A DNA stretch of 64,000 bases from a virus, in the IMG/VR virus record IMGVR_UViG_3300011113_000640, positions 1-64,000 of that record. The stretch is one strand, 5' to 3'. Shown here one piece after another: positions 24,846-34,489 of this stretch (position 1 is its first letter; each line of letters begins with the position of its first letter). The position numbers were made by a program, and so were the translations under genes. The notes beneath the pieces were generated by a model. That model was not told the DNA's origin. It was given only the letters and a program-made list of their open reading frames with translations, and ran no database searches.

Positions 24846-25292
24846 CTATGACCAATAAGTTATTGTTATAGAGCCTGAGCCGCCTGCACTGTTAGGACTT
24901 CCACCATTGGACCCAGAAGAAATCACCGCACCCGACGGTGCCAAACAGTTGCCGTTTTCTCCTGAATATGCACCATCGTCACCGCCATAGGTTAATCCTC
25001 CTGCACCACCAAGTTGGCCACCTCCACCACCTCCGCCACCAGCACCGTCACCACCGCCTTTGCCTTCACCGTAACCGCCATAGGTTGTGCCTGCGTTTCC
25101 GGGCGTGTTTTGATTGGGGCGTCCGGGCGAATACTGCCCACCACCTCCTCCACCTCCGCCGCCAGCGGCCACTGCTACCACGGTTCCATTGACAAAAATC
25201 ACACTAGCGCTGCCACCTCCACCTCCGCCACCGCTGTAACCGGATCCGCCAAAACTGCCTCCTAGTCCGCCTCGATAATCTATGCCTGGCAT
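24846..25292 (-). CDS. glycine-rich tail-tip adhesin-like protein
   Basis: 148 residues, nearly half glycine, with several runs of 7-9 Gly separated by short variable segments (for example after SGYS, AVAA, GDGA). This resembles the polyglycine sandwich of gp38-type receptor-binding adhesins (T2, S16), where variable loops between Gly runs contact the host receptor. Ends in a short beta strand (GSITITYWS). Lies in the tail-fibre block. The adhesin role is inferred from composition and position. Confidence 0.65.
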   Translation of the reverse strand: MPGIDYRGGLGGSFGGSGYSGGGGGGGSASVIFVNGTVVAVAAGGGGGGGGGQYSPGRPNQNTPGNAGTTYGGYGEGKGGGDGAGGGGGGGGQLGGAGGLTYGGDDGAYSGENGNCLAPSGAVISSGSNGGSPNSAGGSGSITITYWS

Positions 25293-25304
25293 ATTTGTTC
25301 CTGA

Positions 25305-25505
25305 TTAGTTTCTGATTTTCCAAGCAGAGTATGCTTGTATAATTTCATGCTCAGCAAAATTGGTTGTTCCACTGCGAATGTATTCTAGCAACGGCAAATT
25401 AGGTATAACTTTTGTTAAAATATCAGCATTGTCTCTTAGTAGTCTAAACAGGCGATCCTGATCTTGTTTACTTAAATTCATTACATTTTGATCTAGTGTG
25501 TTCAC
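25305..25505 (-). CDS. small helical protein in tail block
   Basis: 66 residues with a GTG start overlapping the upstream stop (GTGA). Helical, no motif. Its neighbours suggest a fibre chaperone or minor tail component; unsupported otherwise. Confidence 0.5.
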   Translation of the reverse strand: MNTLDQNVMNLSKQDQDRLFRLLRDNADILTKVIPNLPLLEYIRSGTTNFAEHEIIQAYSAWKIRN

Positions 25506-26437
25506 AATTTATTACCTTCAATTATTTTTCCCAAGTTGGCTATTAATTTAAACAGCACAAAAACCGGAACCAACATTAGTCCTTTGCCAAACCCAGCTGG
25601 CTTGTTGCTCGGACCGATAACACGTTGCCATACTCCTACTGCTTTGCAAATAGGAACACCTGCGGCTGTGATCATGCGTCCAGTTAAATTATCTTTATCT
25701 TTTTTGCCCATCTTGTAGGCCATGTGTTCTGCCCACGGTGTAGCAATATCTTTTGCCCAGGCAACCGACCAACTCTGTGCTGATACACTGAATTCCGCAT
25801 CTGACATCCAAGGCATCATCTTAGGACCTGCACCGCTCATCCAGTCAACCACAATTTCTGCCCAGGCACGATATCCATTGTATATGTCTGGACGTGTCTT
25901 GAGCAATTCTGCTCCAAATGCTTGATCTGCTTCGTAGATTTCTTTGTCCATTAGGCCAAGTTCGTATAGCTTGGTGCAAATAATCTTGCCGCCACCACCG
26001 CCACCACCGCCACTGCCACCTGCGCCTCCACCGGCGCCCACATATAAATTAATTAGGTCTCCTGGGTTGGCTGCAAAAGTTCCACCAGTTACCGTCAAAC
26101 CCGGATAGCCAGAAATACCAGGATAACTGTCCGGTCCGCCACCGCCACCACCTCCGCCAGTCATGCTGGTTATTGTAACATTACCAATCACTGTCAAAGG
26201 CAACACAATGATATTGTCACCGGTGTTGGTCACTGTCAAAGTGGTCTGGATTCCTTTTCTTGCTCCATAAAAATCGCTGATAGAAATTTGTCCGGATGCC
26301 GGCACATTAGGGGCGTAATCAGTGTCCAGCACATAAGCACCACCTTTGTAATACATACTCAGGCTAAGTGGACTAGATCCACCAAATTCTGTCTGTATAT
26401 CAGTGAGCGAAAGTGGTCCAGAGCTGGGCAAGGCCAT
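25502..26437 (-). CDS. tail protein with polyglycine segment
   Basis: 311 residues. The N-terminal 60 residues (MALPSSGPLSLTDIQTEFGG) match a common phage tail-tip segment that ends SISDFYGA. Then two polyglycine runs near residues 90-155, then an apparently unrelated helical C-terminal domain (CTKLYELGLMDKEIYEADQA, WAEIVVDWMSG) seen in other phage tail proteins. This is a mosaic of adhesin and an accessory domain. Its stop overlaps a GTG start. Confidence 0.7.
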   Translation of the reverse strand: MALPSSGPLSLTDIQTEFGGSSPLSLSMYYKGGAYVLDTDYAPNVPASGQISISDFYGARKGIQTTLTVTNTGDNIIVLPLTVIGNVTITSMTGGGGGGGGPDSYPGISGYPGLTVTGGTFAANPGDLINLYVGAGGGAGGSGGGGGGGGKIICTKLYELGLMDKEIYEADQAFGAELLKTRPDIYNGYRAWAEIVVDWMSGAGPKMMPWMSDAEFSVSAQSWSVAWAKDIATPWAEHMAYKMGKKDKDNLTGRMITAAGVPICKAVGVWQRVIGPSNKPAGFGKGLMLVPVFVLFKLIANLGKIIEGNKL

Positions 26438-27609
26438 TATAAAGTTCCAAAACCAGTGACGTTTCCGATAGTGGTAAAATTACCAGATGAATCTAGTTTG
26501 GCTATGTTTACACCGCTTCTTTGGAAATACAGAGCACCACTTATTTCTCTAAATGTCCATGTTGGTAGATTCAGAAGAGCGCCAGACACGTTTCCTGCTG
26601 TGCTCATTGATGCGCTGGCATTCAACGATGTCACGGCAATTGTTCCGCCAGTTATGGCCACATTATTGGCATATTGATTTATTTGATTGTTCACAAACGC
26701 AGTGGTAGCCACTTGATTGTTTGCAGTTCCTGTTACTGGATTGGGTGCGGTTACCAATCCTGACAGTGCAGTGGTTCCTGTTACTGCAAGGTTTCCACCA
26801 ATGGAGGTGTTTCCACCAATGGAGGTGTTTCCACCAATGGTAGCATTTCTTGTTACGGATATATTGCCAGTGGAAATAATATTACCTTGTGCAGTTATCA
26901 CTCCTAGCACTGTGAGTACATTAGAACCTTTGTTGTAGGTCAACCCGCCAACTGCATCAACGTTACCACTGGTATTGAATAAAACCTGCGTGTTAGAACC
27001 AGGAGCTCCTACGATGTTGCCTACAATGCTGCCTTGGAATGCACCAATGAAAAATGCATCGGTAATGATATTTCCCACAGCTGAAACCGCGGTCTGTGCC
27101 AACACACTGCCTGTGGTGCTGATATCAGCTGCTGCATTTATACTACCAATTGCGGTTATATTTGCACCCGAAATATTGCCACTTGCTGACATTATGCCAG
27201 CGGTGATAAGATTGCCAGCTGTCAAAGAACCTGTGGCAGAAATTGCACCGGTACTGGTTATTGCGCCAGAGGCTGTTACCGCCGCCACTGTTAAATTTCC
27301 TCCCACATTGGCATTCAATGCCACAGTCAAGGATGCTCCGGCAGTGACATTTCCAACTGCTGAAACGAACCCAGTGCTGAAAATGTTTCCAGTGGTCAAA
27401 CTTTCTGTGCTGACAATGTTTTCAGTGAAAATACTTCCGGACACAGATAAATTACTCAAGATTCCTACCGCAGTGATATTGGCCTGCACAGGATTGATCA
27501 CGGTGCCAGCGGTATTTGCGAAACCTGGAGTTACTGCAAAATTAGCATCCAGCTGGCTCAGTGGAATTGGGCTGGATTCGGTGCCAAAAGTGTATGGAAC
27601 TTGGGTCAT
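26437..27609 (-). CDS. repeat-rich tail fibre protein
   Basis: 390 residues built from short beta repeats of the SATGNI/SVSGNVT type (for example SAVGNVTAG, SASGNISG, STGNISV), typical of trimeric fibres. It contains a direct amino-acid repeat IGGNTSIGGNTSIGGN caused by a DNA tandem repeat. Shares repeat style with 30372-32849 and the plus-strand genes at 60-64 kb. Late-type octamer 45 bases upstream. Confidence 0.75.
   Translation of the reverse strand: MTQVPYTFGTESSPIPLSQLDANFAVTPGFANTAGTVINPVQANITAVGILSNLSVSGSIFTENIVSTESLTTGNIFSTGFVSAVGNVTAGASLTVALNANVGGNLTVAAVTASGAITSTGAISATGSLTAGNLITAGIMSASGNISGANITAIGSINAAADISTTGSVLAQTAVSAVGNIITDAFFIGAFQGSIVGNIVGAPGSNTQVLFNTSGNVDAVGGLTYNKGSNVLTVLGVITAQGNIISTGNISVTRNATIGGNTSIGGNTSIGGNLAVTGTTALSGLVTAPNPVTGTANNQVATTAFVNNQINQYANNVAITGGTIAVTSLNASASMSTAGNVSGALLNLPTWTFREISGALYFQRSGVNIAKLDSSGNFTTIGNVTGFGTL
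26803..26842. repeat. 18-base tandem repeat (about two and a half copies)
   Basis: Unit ACCAATGGAGGTGTTTCC repeats in frame inside the fibre gene, giving repeated Asn-Thr-Ser-Ile-Gly-Gly. A likely site of length variation in the fibre. Confidence 0.7.
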
Positions 27610-27619
27610 AATTATTGAT

Positions 27620-30370
27620 CTATTCTAAAATGTTACGTCTAGGAAACACAAGATATTTATCGAAATCCGTGGTGCTTGAACTTGAATACATATCAACTGG
27701 TGCTGTAAACAACAGACTGTTGCCATCAAATGTGGTTCCTTGACCTACATTGTTGCCATAGCCACGTGTGGCATAAGACCAGTCGGCCAAGGTCTGCAGA
27801 TTATCTTCCCAGGTGGTAATGACATTGGCATTGTTTTCCCAGGTGGCCAGACTTTGTCCTCGATCGTTCCAGTAAGTGGTATTGGTGGGCAGAATACCTG
27901 GAGTTGTAGGTAAAATACACTCATATAATTTGCTGATTCTATAAGCTGGTTCTAGACCCTGGAATACCACAGTTTGATAGATTACAGTATCACCAACTTG
28001 ATAGAAGGATCCTGTGGGCGCAGGCATGGCCCCAGTCACAGCAGTCCAGGTAATAAGGTCAGTTGAAATATAAGAATCTTGTGTGGCTAAAAATTGTTTC
28101 ACTTTCCAAGTGTTTCCAAAATCAACACTGTACATGATCCACTTAGAATCAACATCTCCAGCATACCTATAGGGACCAATTCGCTTGTAGGTTTGATTTG
28201 CTGCCAGGGTGCCTGCACCTGTGAGTGTGGTTTGATAAGGATCAAATGCTGGCACACCAAATATGTCGAACGTGGTAAGACTGGGCGGATAGGGGATCTG
28301 AGCGATGTTGTAATAACCCCAGTTCTGGCCCTCACGATTCCAGTTCTTGGTCAAGAAACCATCCAGTTCATATCTATCAACTTCATAGTCAATTTCATTG
28401 AGATTGCCTGCAAATAAGGTCTGTATGTTGTAAACGATTCTGTCAGCCTGTCCGGGTTTGGTATAGGCAATGACCCAGGCTGGCACATACCCTAGCACAG
28501 TGCCATCCGGTTGGCGGCTTAGTTGCCATCTAGGCAAGACGTTGCTGACCTGTCCCACAGTGTCTACAACCTGGTCTCGCATGTTTTGCAGGCTGTTGGG
28601 GTAGACCACGCTGATTTCGGTACTATCATCGGTGTAGACAGGAAATGGTAAGACCACTTGTTTGCCTACACTGACATCTTGGTTGTTGACCAAGTCGTCG
28701 ATTATTTTGCAGTAGACAACTTCATAGATCACTTCCCCATTGTCGTCTAATGCTCGAGCAGTTTCAATAGGGCCCAGCACTAGATTCTTCCAATAATGGT
28801 TGATATTCAAGCTGGCAACATAATCATCAATGGTGGCAGCTGTGAGTCCATAGGCATGATTGTAGACCACACGAGTAGCTACACCAAAGTTGGGATCATC
28901 GCCACGATAAATCAAGGCCGGAGTAAAGATATCAGGATTTTGCAACAGTGAATCCAAAGTGTTTCTATCATTGTTGGGCGGCATGGCCTGAATGTACAAA
29001 TTATCATAGGGCTGGTCGTAACGCCGTACCACTCGTATGGTAAATGTTTTGTTGGCGCTGACCAAGCCATTGAGGCTGTAGGCATTGACTGTGAACGTGC
29101 AAGTCATGTCAAATGTAGTGGGTTGATCCACGGTGTTTAATCCCACATCAAAGGTTGTGGTTCCACCATCTACGGCAAAAGTGTCAAAGCTCACACGACC
29201 AGCTATGTTGCCACTGGGCAACAGTTCTAGTCCCTGAGGCAGGCGGCTGTCACTGCCTGACAGCAGTTGATATTGCAGTGGAACATCAGCCACGTTACGA
29301 GCCGCTATATTAAATGTACTGGTGGCACCATTGTCAATCAGGCCAAGATCCGTAGGCGATAACCATACTACGTCGGTGTTGATGGTTCCCAGCACAGTGA
29401 GACTGTAGCTGTAAGGGTCACTGGCGTTGGAAGGATCGTTGATTTCTCTAACCACAAGCCGGAAGTCATAGGTTGTGTTACTTTGATTCAACAACGGTAC
29501 ATAACCATACAACCATCCTGAAATAGGATCTAGATTTAGCCCAGGTGGCAAGGCATCCAAGGCCACAAATTCAAATGGGTTGCCACTGTAGTTGGCACCA
29601 ACAAATTGAAATGCAAAAAAGTTATCACTGCGTGTGCTTCCTATGTTGCCCGGAGGCGTGATTATTACCGGAGGCGTGATGGTATTGGTATCTGCTGTGA
29701 TGTAGGTGTTGTCAGCTGTTATATAAGTAGTGTCTGCTGTGAGCAAAGATCGCGCATACACAAGGATGCTGAATGTTCTCACGTCACTACTGGTACCATT
29801 GCTGACTCTGAGAGTGAATGAATAGTCGGTTTGTGGCTGTGTGGCATTGGAATCTGGCGTGATATATCCTGATATAATGCCTGAATCAGAAACACTGAGA
29901 CCCGGAGGCAGTGTGCCGGCAATCAAGGTCACAACATCCACCCCAAAGACATTGGTATCATTGTATCGTACTTGCAGATCGACAACATCAACCCCATCGA
30001 TGTAATTGCCTATGTTGCCCGCGGGTGTGATCCAGGTTACGGTATTTTGATTGGTTATGGTAAGGCTAAAGGTTCTATCTGCCAAGCCTGTGATTGTGGT
30101 TCCATTTTCAGTATAGGCACGTACCACAAATGTGCTGGTGGTAGTTCTGGTAACGTCCAGTGCCGCGCCCTGAACAGTGGTGTCAGCATTGGGATTGCCA
30201 CTCAGCACACCGGTTTCATTGACCCAGATACCCGGAGGCAATCTACCAGCTATGACCTTGTAAAAAACTGTTTGTGGTGCAGTGGCTTCTAATATGATGT
30301 TACCATAAAACACACCTTCGGGTATGGTGCCCAAGGTGCCTGCTGCGGTTACCCATGTTGGTGTGGACAT
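27620..30370 (-). CDS. large tail protein with He_PIG-type Ig-like repeats
   Basis: 916 residues. At least four LPPGL-x-x-x-x-x-SG repeats mark putative Ig (He_PIG) domains: LPPGIWVNETGVLSG, LPPGLSVSDSGIISG, LPPGLNLDPISGWLYG and LPQGLELLPSGNIAG, within residues 40-420. A short repeat TYITADNTYITAD sits between domains 2 and 3. The C-terminal 450 residues are a different, Tyr/Asp-rich domain. Likely a fibre or baseplate-associated host-contact protein. Ends 10 bases before the next gene, overlapping that gene's promoter octamer. Confidence 0.8.
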   Translation of the reverse strand: MSTPTWVTAAGTLGTIPEGVFYGNIILEATAPQTVFYKVIAGRLPPGIWVNETGVLSGNPNADTTVQGAALDVTRTTTSTFVVRAYTENGTTITGLADRTFSLTITNQNTVTWITPAGNIGNYIDGVDVVDLQVRYNDTNVFGVDVVTLIAGTLPPGLSVSDSGIISGYITPDSNATQPQTDYSFTLRVSNGTSSDVRTFSILVYARSLLTADTTYITADNTYITADTNTITPPVIITPPGNIGSTRSDNFFAFQFVGANYSGNPFEFVALDALPPGLNLDPISGWLYGYVPLLNQSNTTYDFRLVVREINDPSNASDPYSYSLTVLGTINTDVVWLSPTDLGLIDNGATSTFNIAARNVADVPLQYQLLSGSDSRLPQGLELLPSGNIAGRVSFDTFAVDGGTTTFDVGLNTVDQPTTFDMTCTFTVNAYSLNGLVSANKTFTIRVVRRYDQPYDNLYIQAMPPNNDRNTLDSLLQNPDIFTPALIYRGDDPNFGVATRVVYNHAYGLTAATIDDYVASLNINHYWKNLVLGPIETARALDDNGEVIYEVVYCKIIDDLVNNQDVSVGKQVVLPFPVYTDDSTEISVVYPNSLQNMRDQVVDTVGQVSNVLPRWQLSRQPDGTVLGYVPAWVIAYTKPGQADRIVYNIQTLFAGNLNEIDYEVDRYELDGFLTKNWNREGQNWGYYNIAQIPYPPSLTTFDIFGVPAFDPYQTTLTGAGTLAANQTYKRIGPYRYAGDVDSKWIMYSVDFGNTWKVKQFLATQDSYISTDLITWTAVTGAMPAPTGSFYQVGDTVIYQTVVFQGLEPAYRISKLYECILPTTPGILPTNTTYWNDRGQSLATWENNANVITTWEDNLQTLADWSYATRGYGNNVGQGTTFDGNSLLFTAPVDMYSSSSTTDFDKYLVFPRRNILE
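27654..27661 (-). promoter_or_regulatory. late-type octamer GATAAATA inside upstream CDS
   Basis: Located in the last codons of the upstream tail gene, 45 bases before the ATG at 27609; same variant as at 24826 and 11791. Confidence 0.3.
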
Positions 30371-30371
30371 T

Positions 30372-32849
30372 TCACAGTATTACCGCGGTTATGATTTTGA
30401 CACCATCATCAAGATTGGTTTCAATGCTCTTGGCAAACACTGCCTGACCATAAGAACGATCTCGACCTATGCTGACAGCAACACCCGGGGTGTTGCCGGA
30501 AACCAAGCTGTCGCCTTTGATCACAGGTCCAGAGACTTTGACATCTACTCGGCCTCGCAAAGCTATAGGCAAACCATCACTGGCGGCGTTCATTAAATGT
30601 GCAGGATTGCGGCTGACCACTCCGGCCACACGTTCGTCGGCAAATTCTGTACATATGGTTACTTCGGTGTCACCACCAAAAATAACCACTGTGCCAGGAT
30701 CATATTGTGTGTCAGCCACATAATTTTCTGCCAGGTCGGCATATTGAGCACTGGTTGCCTTGGCAAATATGGTGTTAAAATAACCAGTGGAGCTGCCGAT
30801 GTTGCCCACAGCATTGGCATTGGCATTGACAATACTGCCTGCAGTAATGGTGCCTGTGCTGACCGAAAGATTTCCCCCGGTTATGTTGCCACTCACACTC
30901 AAGCTGGTCAAGGTTCCGACGGCTGTAATTGATGTTTGGCTGGCTGTGGCTACGGCACCCACTAGACTGGCACCAGTCACATTTCCCGAGACACTCAGTG
31001 AAGAAGCACTTATATTGGTGGCAATGACATTGCTGCCGTTGATATTTCCAGTGACACTGAGTGATGAGAGTGTGCCCACATCGGTGATTTCTGGTTGGCT
31101 GGCCGTGGCGAGTTGACCTAGCAAACTGGATCCGGTCACGTTGCCACTGACACTTACACTGATACCGGTGATAAATCCGCCAACTACCGAAGCGGCTGTT
31201 ACGTTGCCCAGGGTTGATATGCTGTTTGTGCCCAAGTTGCTCAATAAAGTGATCACATTTGAATCACTATAAATGCCGATACCAGTGAGTTGGCTACCGT
31301 TACCAAGAACATAGTTACCGGTGATGTTGCCTGTGGCACTGATCGCACCGGCAGATAAGATATTGCCACCGGTGACGTTACCTGCGACGCTGATTGATAA
31401 TCCTGTAAACAATGAGGCACTGATGTTGCCTCCAGTGGCCACATCTGTGACCACAGTCAAATTTCCGCCGCGAATGTTTCCTGCCGCTGTTATATTACCA
31501 GTGGCACTGACCACACCGGCTGTGCGCAGATTGCCACCCTGCACAGAACCGCTGACGCTGAGTGAGGTTAGTGTGCCTACTGCGGTGATGTTGGGTTGTG
31601 AAGCTGTGGCTATAGTTCCAAAATAATTGGCCGCTGTGACATTACCGGCTGTGGAAATATTGTTATTGATCACGGTGTTGGCCGTGACCAGGTTGTTGGA
31701 CGTGACATTGCCGGTGGCACTGACCGCTCCAGCAGAAACTAGGCCAGTTGTGATTATGTTGCCTCCGGTCACGTTGCCACTTGCGCTGAGTGAAGTCAAT
31801 GTTCCCACACTGGTCACATTGGGTTGTGCAGCTGTGATCAAAGTGCCAGCTATGAAATTGGCAGTGACCACGTTGGCTACCACGTTGGCTGTGGCGCTGT
31901 AACTGCCCAGCACAGTGAGTATATTAGGACCTGAGCTGTCAAATATTAGACCAGCTGTGGCTGCCACATTTCCTGAACCATCGTTGAACACCACGGCTCC
32001 GCCTGGTCCAGGTATGTTGGTAATGTTGGCCACTATGTTGCCAATGATATCACCAATGATGTAACCAGCGGTAATTATGTTGCCAGAGGCACTGACCACG
32101 CCAGTTGTGGTGACGTTGCCACCAGTGACGTTGCCCGACACCGATACTGATGTCAAAGTTCCTACACTGGTTATGTTGGGTTGTGCGGCCGTGGTTACTG
32201 TGCCTGCTGTGCCAGACGAAGTAGCATAGGTAGCATTGGCCACGGTTCCAGTGACATTGGCCGCTGTGATCGTGGTCAGCAAACTGCCATTGCCAATGAC
32301 ATAGGCGGCACTGACATTGCCTGTGGTTGATATAGAATTGTTGCCAAAACTGCCGAGCAGTGTGACCACGTTGGCATCAGTGTAGGTAGCAGGTAGTCCT
32401 GTGAGCTGGCTACCGTTGCCCAGAACGTATGATCCAATAATATTGCCTGTGGCACTGACCACTCCTAGAACACCCACTCCGTTGCCGGTAAACACTGCTA
32501 TGTTGCCGATTCCGCCCACACCGACCGTGATATCACTGTTGGGTGCTGCTATGTCAACGTTGCTGGTGCCATTGATTATTTTGGCCACAGAAACATTGCC
32601 TACCTGGGTGACCTGTGCCCAGATGGTGCTGGAACCATCGTAGTCGGCAAAACAGTAATAGAAATAACTAGAATCTACAGCATACATGCCGGCCACATCG
32701 CCTGTTTGTCCGACCAAGGACACAGGAACTGCGGTCTGGAATCTGGCGAAAAGTTGGCTAAAATTGCTATTGGTGTAGTTGAATGCTGTGGCTAAAGGGG
32801 TGCCAAGCCCGGAATTCTGCGGTGTAGTAACAATAAACAGTTGGCTCAT
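30372..32849 (-). CDS. long repeat-rich tail fibre protein
   Basis: 825 residues. The N-terminal 110 residues look like an attachment domain; residues about 110-700 consist of dozens of SVSGNVTGGN / SATGNI / ITAVGTLTSLSV repeats; the last 130 residues form a conserved C-terminal domain (AKATSAQYADLAENYVADTQ, DPGTVVIFGGD, then RGRVDVKVSGPVIKGDSLV) found at the end of fibre proteins in many aquatic myophages. The repeats differ mainly by small substitutions, favouring recombination between fibre genes. Confidence 0.8.
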   Translation of the reverse strand: MSQLFIVTTPQNSGLGTPLATAFNYTNSNFSQLFARFQTAVPVSLVGQTGDVAGMYAVDSSYFYYCFADYDGSSTIWAQVTQVGNVSVAKIINGTSNVDIAAPNSDITVGVGGIGNIAVFTGNGVGVLGVVSATGNIIGSYVLGNGSQLTGLPATYTDANVVTLLGSFGNNSISTTGNVSAAYVIGNGSLLTTITAANVTGTVANATYATSSGTAGTVTTAAQPNITSVGTLTSVSVSGNVTGGNVTTTGVVSASGNIITAGYIIGDIIGNIVANITNIPGPGGAVVFNDGSGNVAATAGLIFDSSGPNILTVLGSYSATANVVANVVTANFIAGTLITAAQPNVTSVGTLTSLSASGNVTGGNIITTGLVSAGAVSATGNVTSNNLVTANTVINNNISTAGNVTAANYFGTIATASQPNITAVGTLTSLSVSGSVQGGNLRTAGVVSATGNITAAGNIRGGNLTVVTDVATGGNISASLFTGLSISVAGNVTGGNILSAGAISATGNITGNYVLGNGSQLTGIGIYSDSNVITLLSNLGTNSISTLGNVTAASVVGGFITGISVSVSGNVTGSSLLGQLATASQPEITDVGTLSSLSVTGNINGSNVIATNISASSLSVSGNVTGASLVGAVATASQTSITAVGTLTSLSVSGNITGGNLSVSTGTITAGSIVNANANAVGNIGSSTGYFNTIFAKATSAQYADLAENYVADTQYDPGTVVIFGGDTEVTICTEFADERVAGVVSRNPAHLMNAASDGLPIALRGRVDVKVSGPVIKGDSLVSGNTPGVAVSIGRDRSYGQAVFAKSIETNLDDGVKIITAVIL

Positions 32850-32870
32850 AGATCTGCGTCCTCTGGCTTG

Positions 32871-32878
32871 TATTTACC
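32871..32878 (-). promoter_or_regulatory. late-type octamer GGTAAATA
   Basis: About 21 bases before the fibre start at 32849, with AGAGGA between. Confidence 0.35.
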
Positions 32879-32907
32879 AGAAGGCAGAGTTTGGTCGATT
32901 AGGTTGT

Positions 32908-33234
32908 TTAGTAGGGGCTAAAACTACTGCCGCACCCGCAGGTGGTCTGGGCCTGAGGGTTGTTGATGGTAAAACTGGCACCCATGACATCGTCCTTGTA
33001 GTCAATTTCGGCACCTTGCAAGTAGCCACCACTCATTGAATCAACTAGGACTTTTACACCAGAAATCTCCAGGTCCCAATCGTCTTCGTTTTGTGTTTCG
33101 TCCAAGGTAAATCCGTAGCTCATTCCGCTACATCCGCCACCCTGTACAAACACTCTGAGTTTGAGGTTGGCATTGTTTTCTTCAGCCAAGATATCTTTGA
33201 TTTTGGTTACTGCGGATTCGGTCACCGTGATCAT
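32908..33234 (-). CDS. A-type Fe-S carrier (ErpA/IscA/SufA-like)
   Basis: 108 residues, normal family length. The three cluster-binding cysteines are present: GGGCSGM (Cys35) and CGCG near the C-terminus (Cys99, Cys101). These proteins deliver Fe-S clusters to target enzymes. Candidate clients in this phage include the two radical SAM proteins. Start overlaps the superoxide dismutase stop, so both are co-translated. Closest by eye to ErpA ([11 protein letters not shown]... SYGFTLDE), but the subfamily is uncertain. Confidence 0.9.
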   Translation of the reverse strand: MITVTESAVTKIKDILAEENNANLKLRVFVQGGGCSGMSYGFTLDETQNEDDWDLEISGVKVLVDSMSGGYLQGAEIDYKDDVMGASFTINNPQAQTTCGCGSSFSPY

Positions 33235-33785
33235 AAGCGTTCGTTGCAGACATCCCAGTCAATGATCTTCCAGATGTTGTCCAGGTATTTTTCTTTGTCC
33301 CATTGGTAATCTGTGGCCCAAACATGTTCCCACCAGTCCACCAGCACACAAATATCTGTACGAACTTGATGGTTGGGTATGGTTTTGATGGTGCCTGCGG
33401 TGCTCAAATACACCCAGCCGCTGCCTTGTATTTTCATGGCTGTTTCTTTAAAAGCCTGTTTGAAATCTTCGTAGGTTTTGAAGTTTGCTTCTATGAGCTC
33501 TAGTACAGCACCTCTAGGGCGGTTGGCACCTTTGACAGGTCTGAGTTGTGGAAAGAACTTGTTGTGCAAGAAACTGCCAGCACGGTTAAAGTCAGCGTTG
33601 CCTTCACCGGCATTGTATCTTTTTGCATAGCCCTTGGCCAAGTGTTCGTAGTGATAGTTGATGCTGTCTTTACTTAGAACCGGATCAAGATCGCCTTCGC
33701 CATAGGGCAGAGGAGTGGTTTCCAGCTTGGCTGGACGAGTCGATGCTTCTAGCAGATCTAGATCTTGTCTTATTGTATGATGCAT
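33231..33785 (-). CDS. sodB: Fe/Mn superoxide dismutase
   Basis: 184 residues from the ATG at 33785. All four metal ligands are visible: His45 ([11 protein letters not shown]), His74 (SFLHNKFF), and Asp/His in VDWWEHVW. Converts superoxide to peroxide and oxygen, in the cytoplasm (no signal). Slightly shorter than E. coli SodB (193). The metal preference cannot be fixed by eye; the symbol is by similarity. The start is set by the CATAAATA octamer 5 bases upstream, which overlaps the SGNH stop. Followed by the Fe-S carrier (ATGA). With rubrerythrin at 45.4 kb it makes an oxidative-stress pair. Confidence 0.9.
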   Translation of the reverse strand: MHHTIRQDLDLLEASTRPAKLETTPLPYGEGDLDPVLSKDSINYHYEHLAKGYAKRYNAGEGNADFNRAGSFLHNKFFPQLRPVKGANRPRGAVLELIEANFKTYEDFKQAFKETAMKIQGSGWVYLSTAGTIKTIPNHQVRTDICVLVDWWEHVWATDYQWDKEKYLDNIWKIIDWDVCNERL

Positions 33786-33790
33786 GTGGA

Positions 33791-33798
33791 TATTTATG
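33791..33798 (-). promoter_or_regulatory. late-type octamer CATAAATA
   Basis: CATAAATA-N5-ATG (33785). Includes the TAA stop of the upstream SGNH gene. Confidence 0.6.
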
Positions 33799-34486
33799 CG
33801 TTTAGTGCCTGTGCGTATCTGTCTTGCCACAAATCACAAGCAGCAGCGTGTGCTTCTTCCAGTGGATGTAACCCAGGCTCTGTTACTGTGAATCCGTGTT
33901 TGTAACTCCAATCTAAAAAAGTCAATCCTTCAAAGGTCTGCAACGGATCTCGAGTCAGATCTTGTAAGGTTTTAATATAGTCTGGTGCATGCCAGGTTGT
34001 GTCCCACATCTCAGAGTCCATGTAGGTTTGTATACTAGGAACATCGATATTTTTTAAAAATTGTTGCGCGGAGTATATGGTTTGTAAGGTTCTGAATTTA
34101 TCCCACAAGGTGCTGTGTCCTGGATACTTGTTATAGAACTCTAGTACTTTTTTTGCTTCTTCAAGTCCTACCAATGGTGCTAATTTAGGTGGTACACAAC
34201 TTAATCCTAGAGTTGTCCAAGTTTCCTTTCCGGGTACATAAAAATCCCAACGGGCTCCCCAAGTCCAGTTGATCACGGCCAACACATTATCATTGGAATT
34301 ATTGGAAAAATAAGTCAGAATCTGACGACTGATATTTTCATTTCCGCATCCAGGCACAGCCAAGGTTTGGTATTCGACTCCTAGTTTTGTTGCCGCCAGA
34401 CCAATCCAGGACCGACTACCGTTGTCGTTATTTTGCAGTTCTGAACCGAACACGAAACTGTCACCAAAACTTACAATCTTTTTCAT
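33794..34486 (-). CDS. SGNH hydrolase-like protein (HPLEEAH type)
   Basis: 230 residues. IVSFGDSFVFGSEL (Ser block), VPGCGNENISR (Gly/Asn block), LHPLEEAHAAACD (His). Clear paralogue of 12502-13182, sharing AVINWTW/YIIDWTW, FEGLTFLDWS and HPLEEAH. Begins 3 bases after the IF-1 stop region with GGAGATAA as ribosome binding site. Substrate unknown. Confidence 0.75.
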   Translation of the reverse strand: MKKIVSFGDSFVFGSELQNNDNGSRSWIGLAATKLGVEYQTLAVPGCGNENISRQILTYFSNNSNDNVLAVINWTWGARWDFYVPGKETWTTLGLSCVPPKLAPLVGLEEAKKVLEFYNKYPGHSTLWDKFRTLQTIYSAQQFLKNIDVPSIQTYMDSEMWDTTWHAPDYIKTLQDLTRDPLQTFEGLTFLDWSYKHGFTVTEPGLHPLEEAHAAACDLWQDRYAQALNA

Positions 34487-34489
34487 GGG

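Noticed and set aside
24938-25265. Long plus-strand ORFs rich in His/Arg or Ser/Thr opposite the glycine-rich gene
   Set aside because: They are shadows of Gly codon runs on the minus strand; low-complexity composition without start signals.
26803-26842. CRISPR-like direct repeats
   Set aside because: The 18-base repeats are contiguous, without spacers, and encode an in-frame protein repeat.
26975-27628. 217-codon plus-strand ORF
   Set aside because: Antisense shadow of the repeat-rich fibre gene, mirroring its repeat period.
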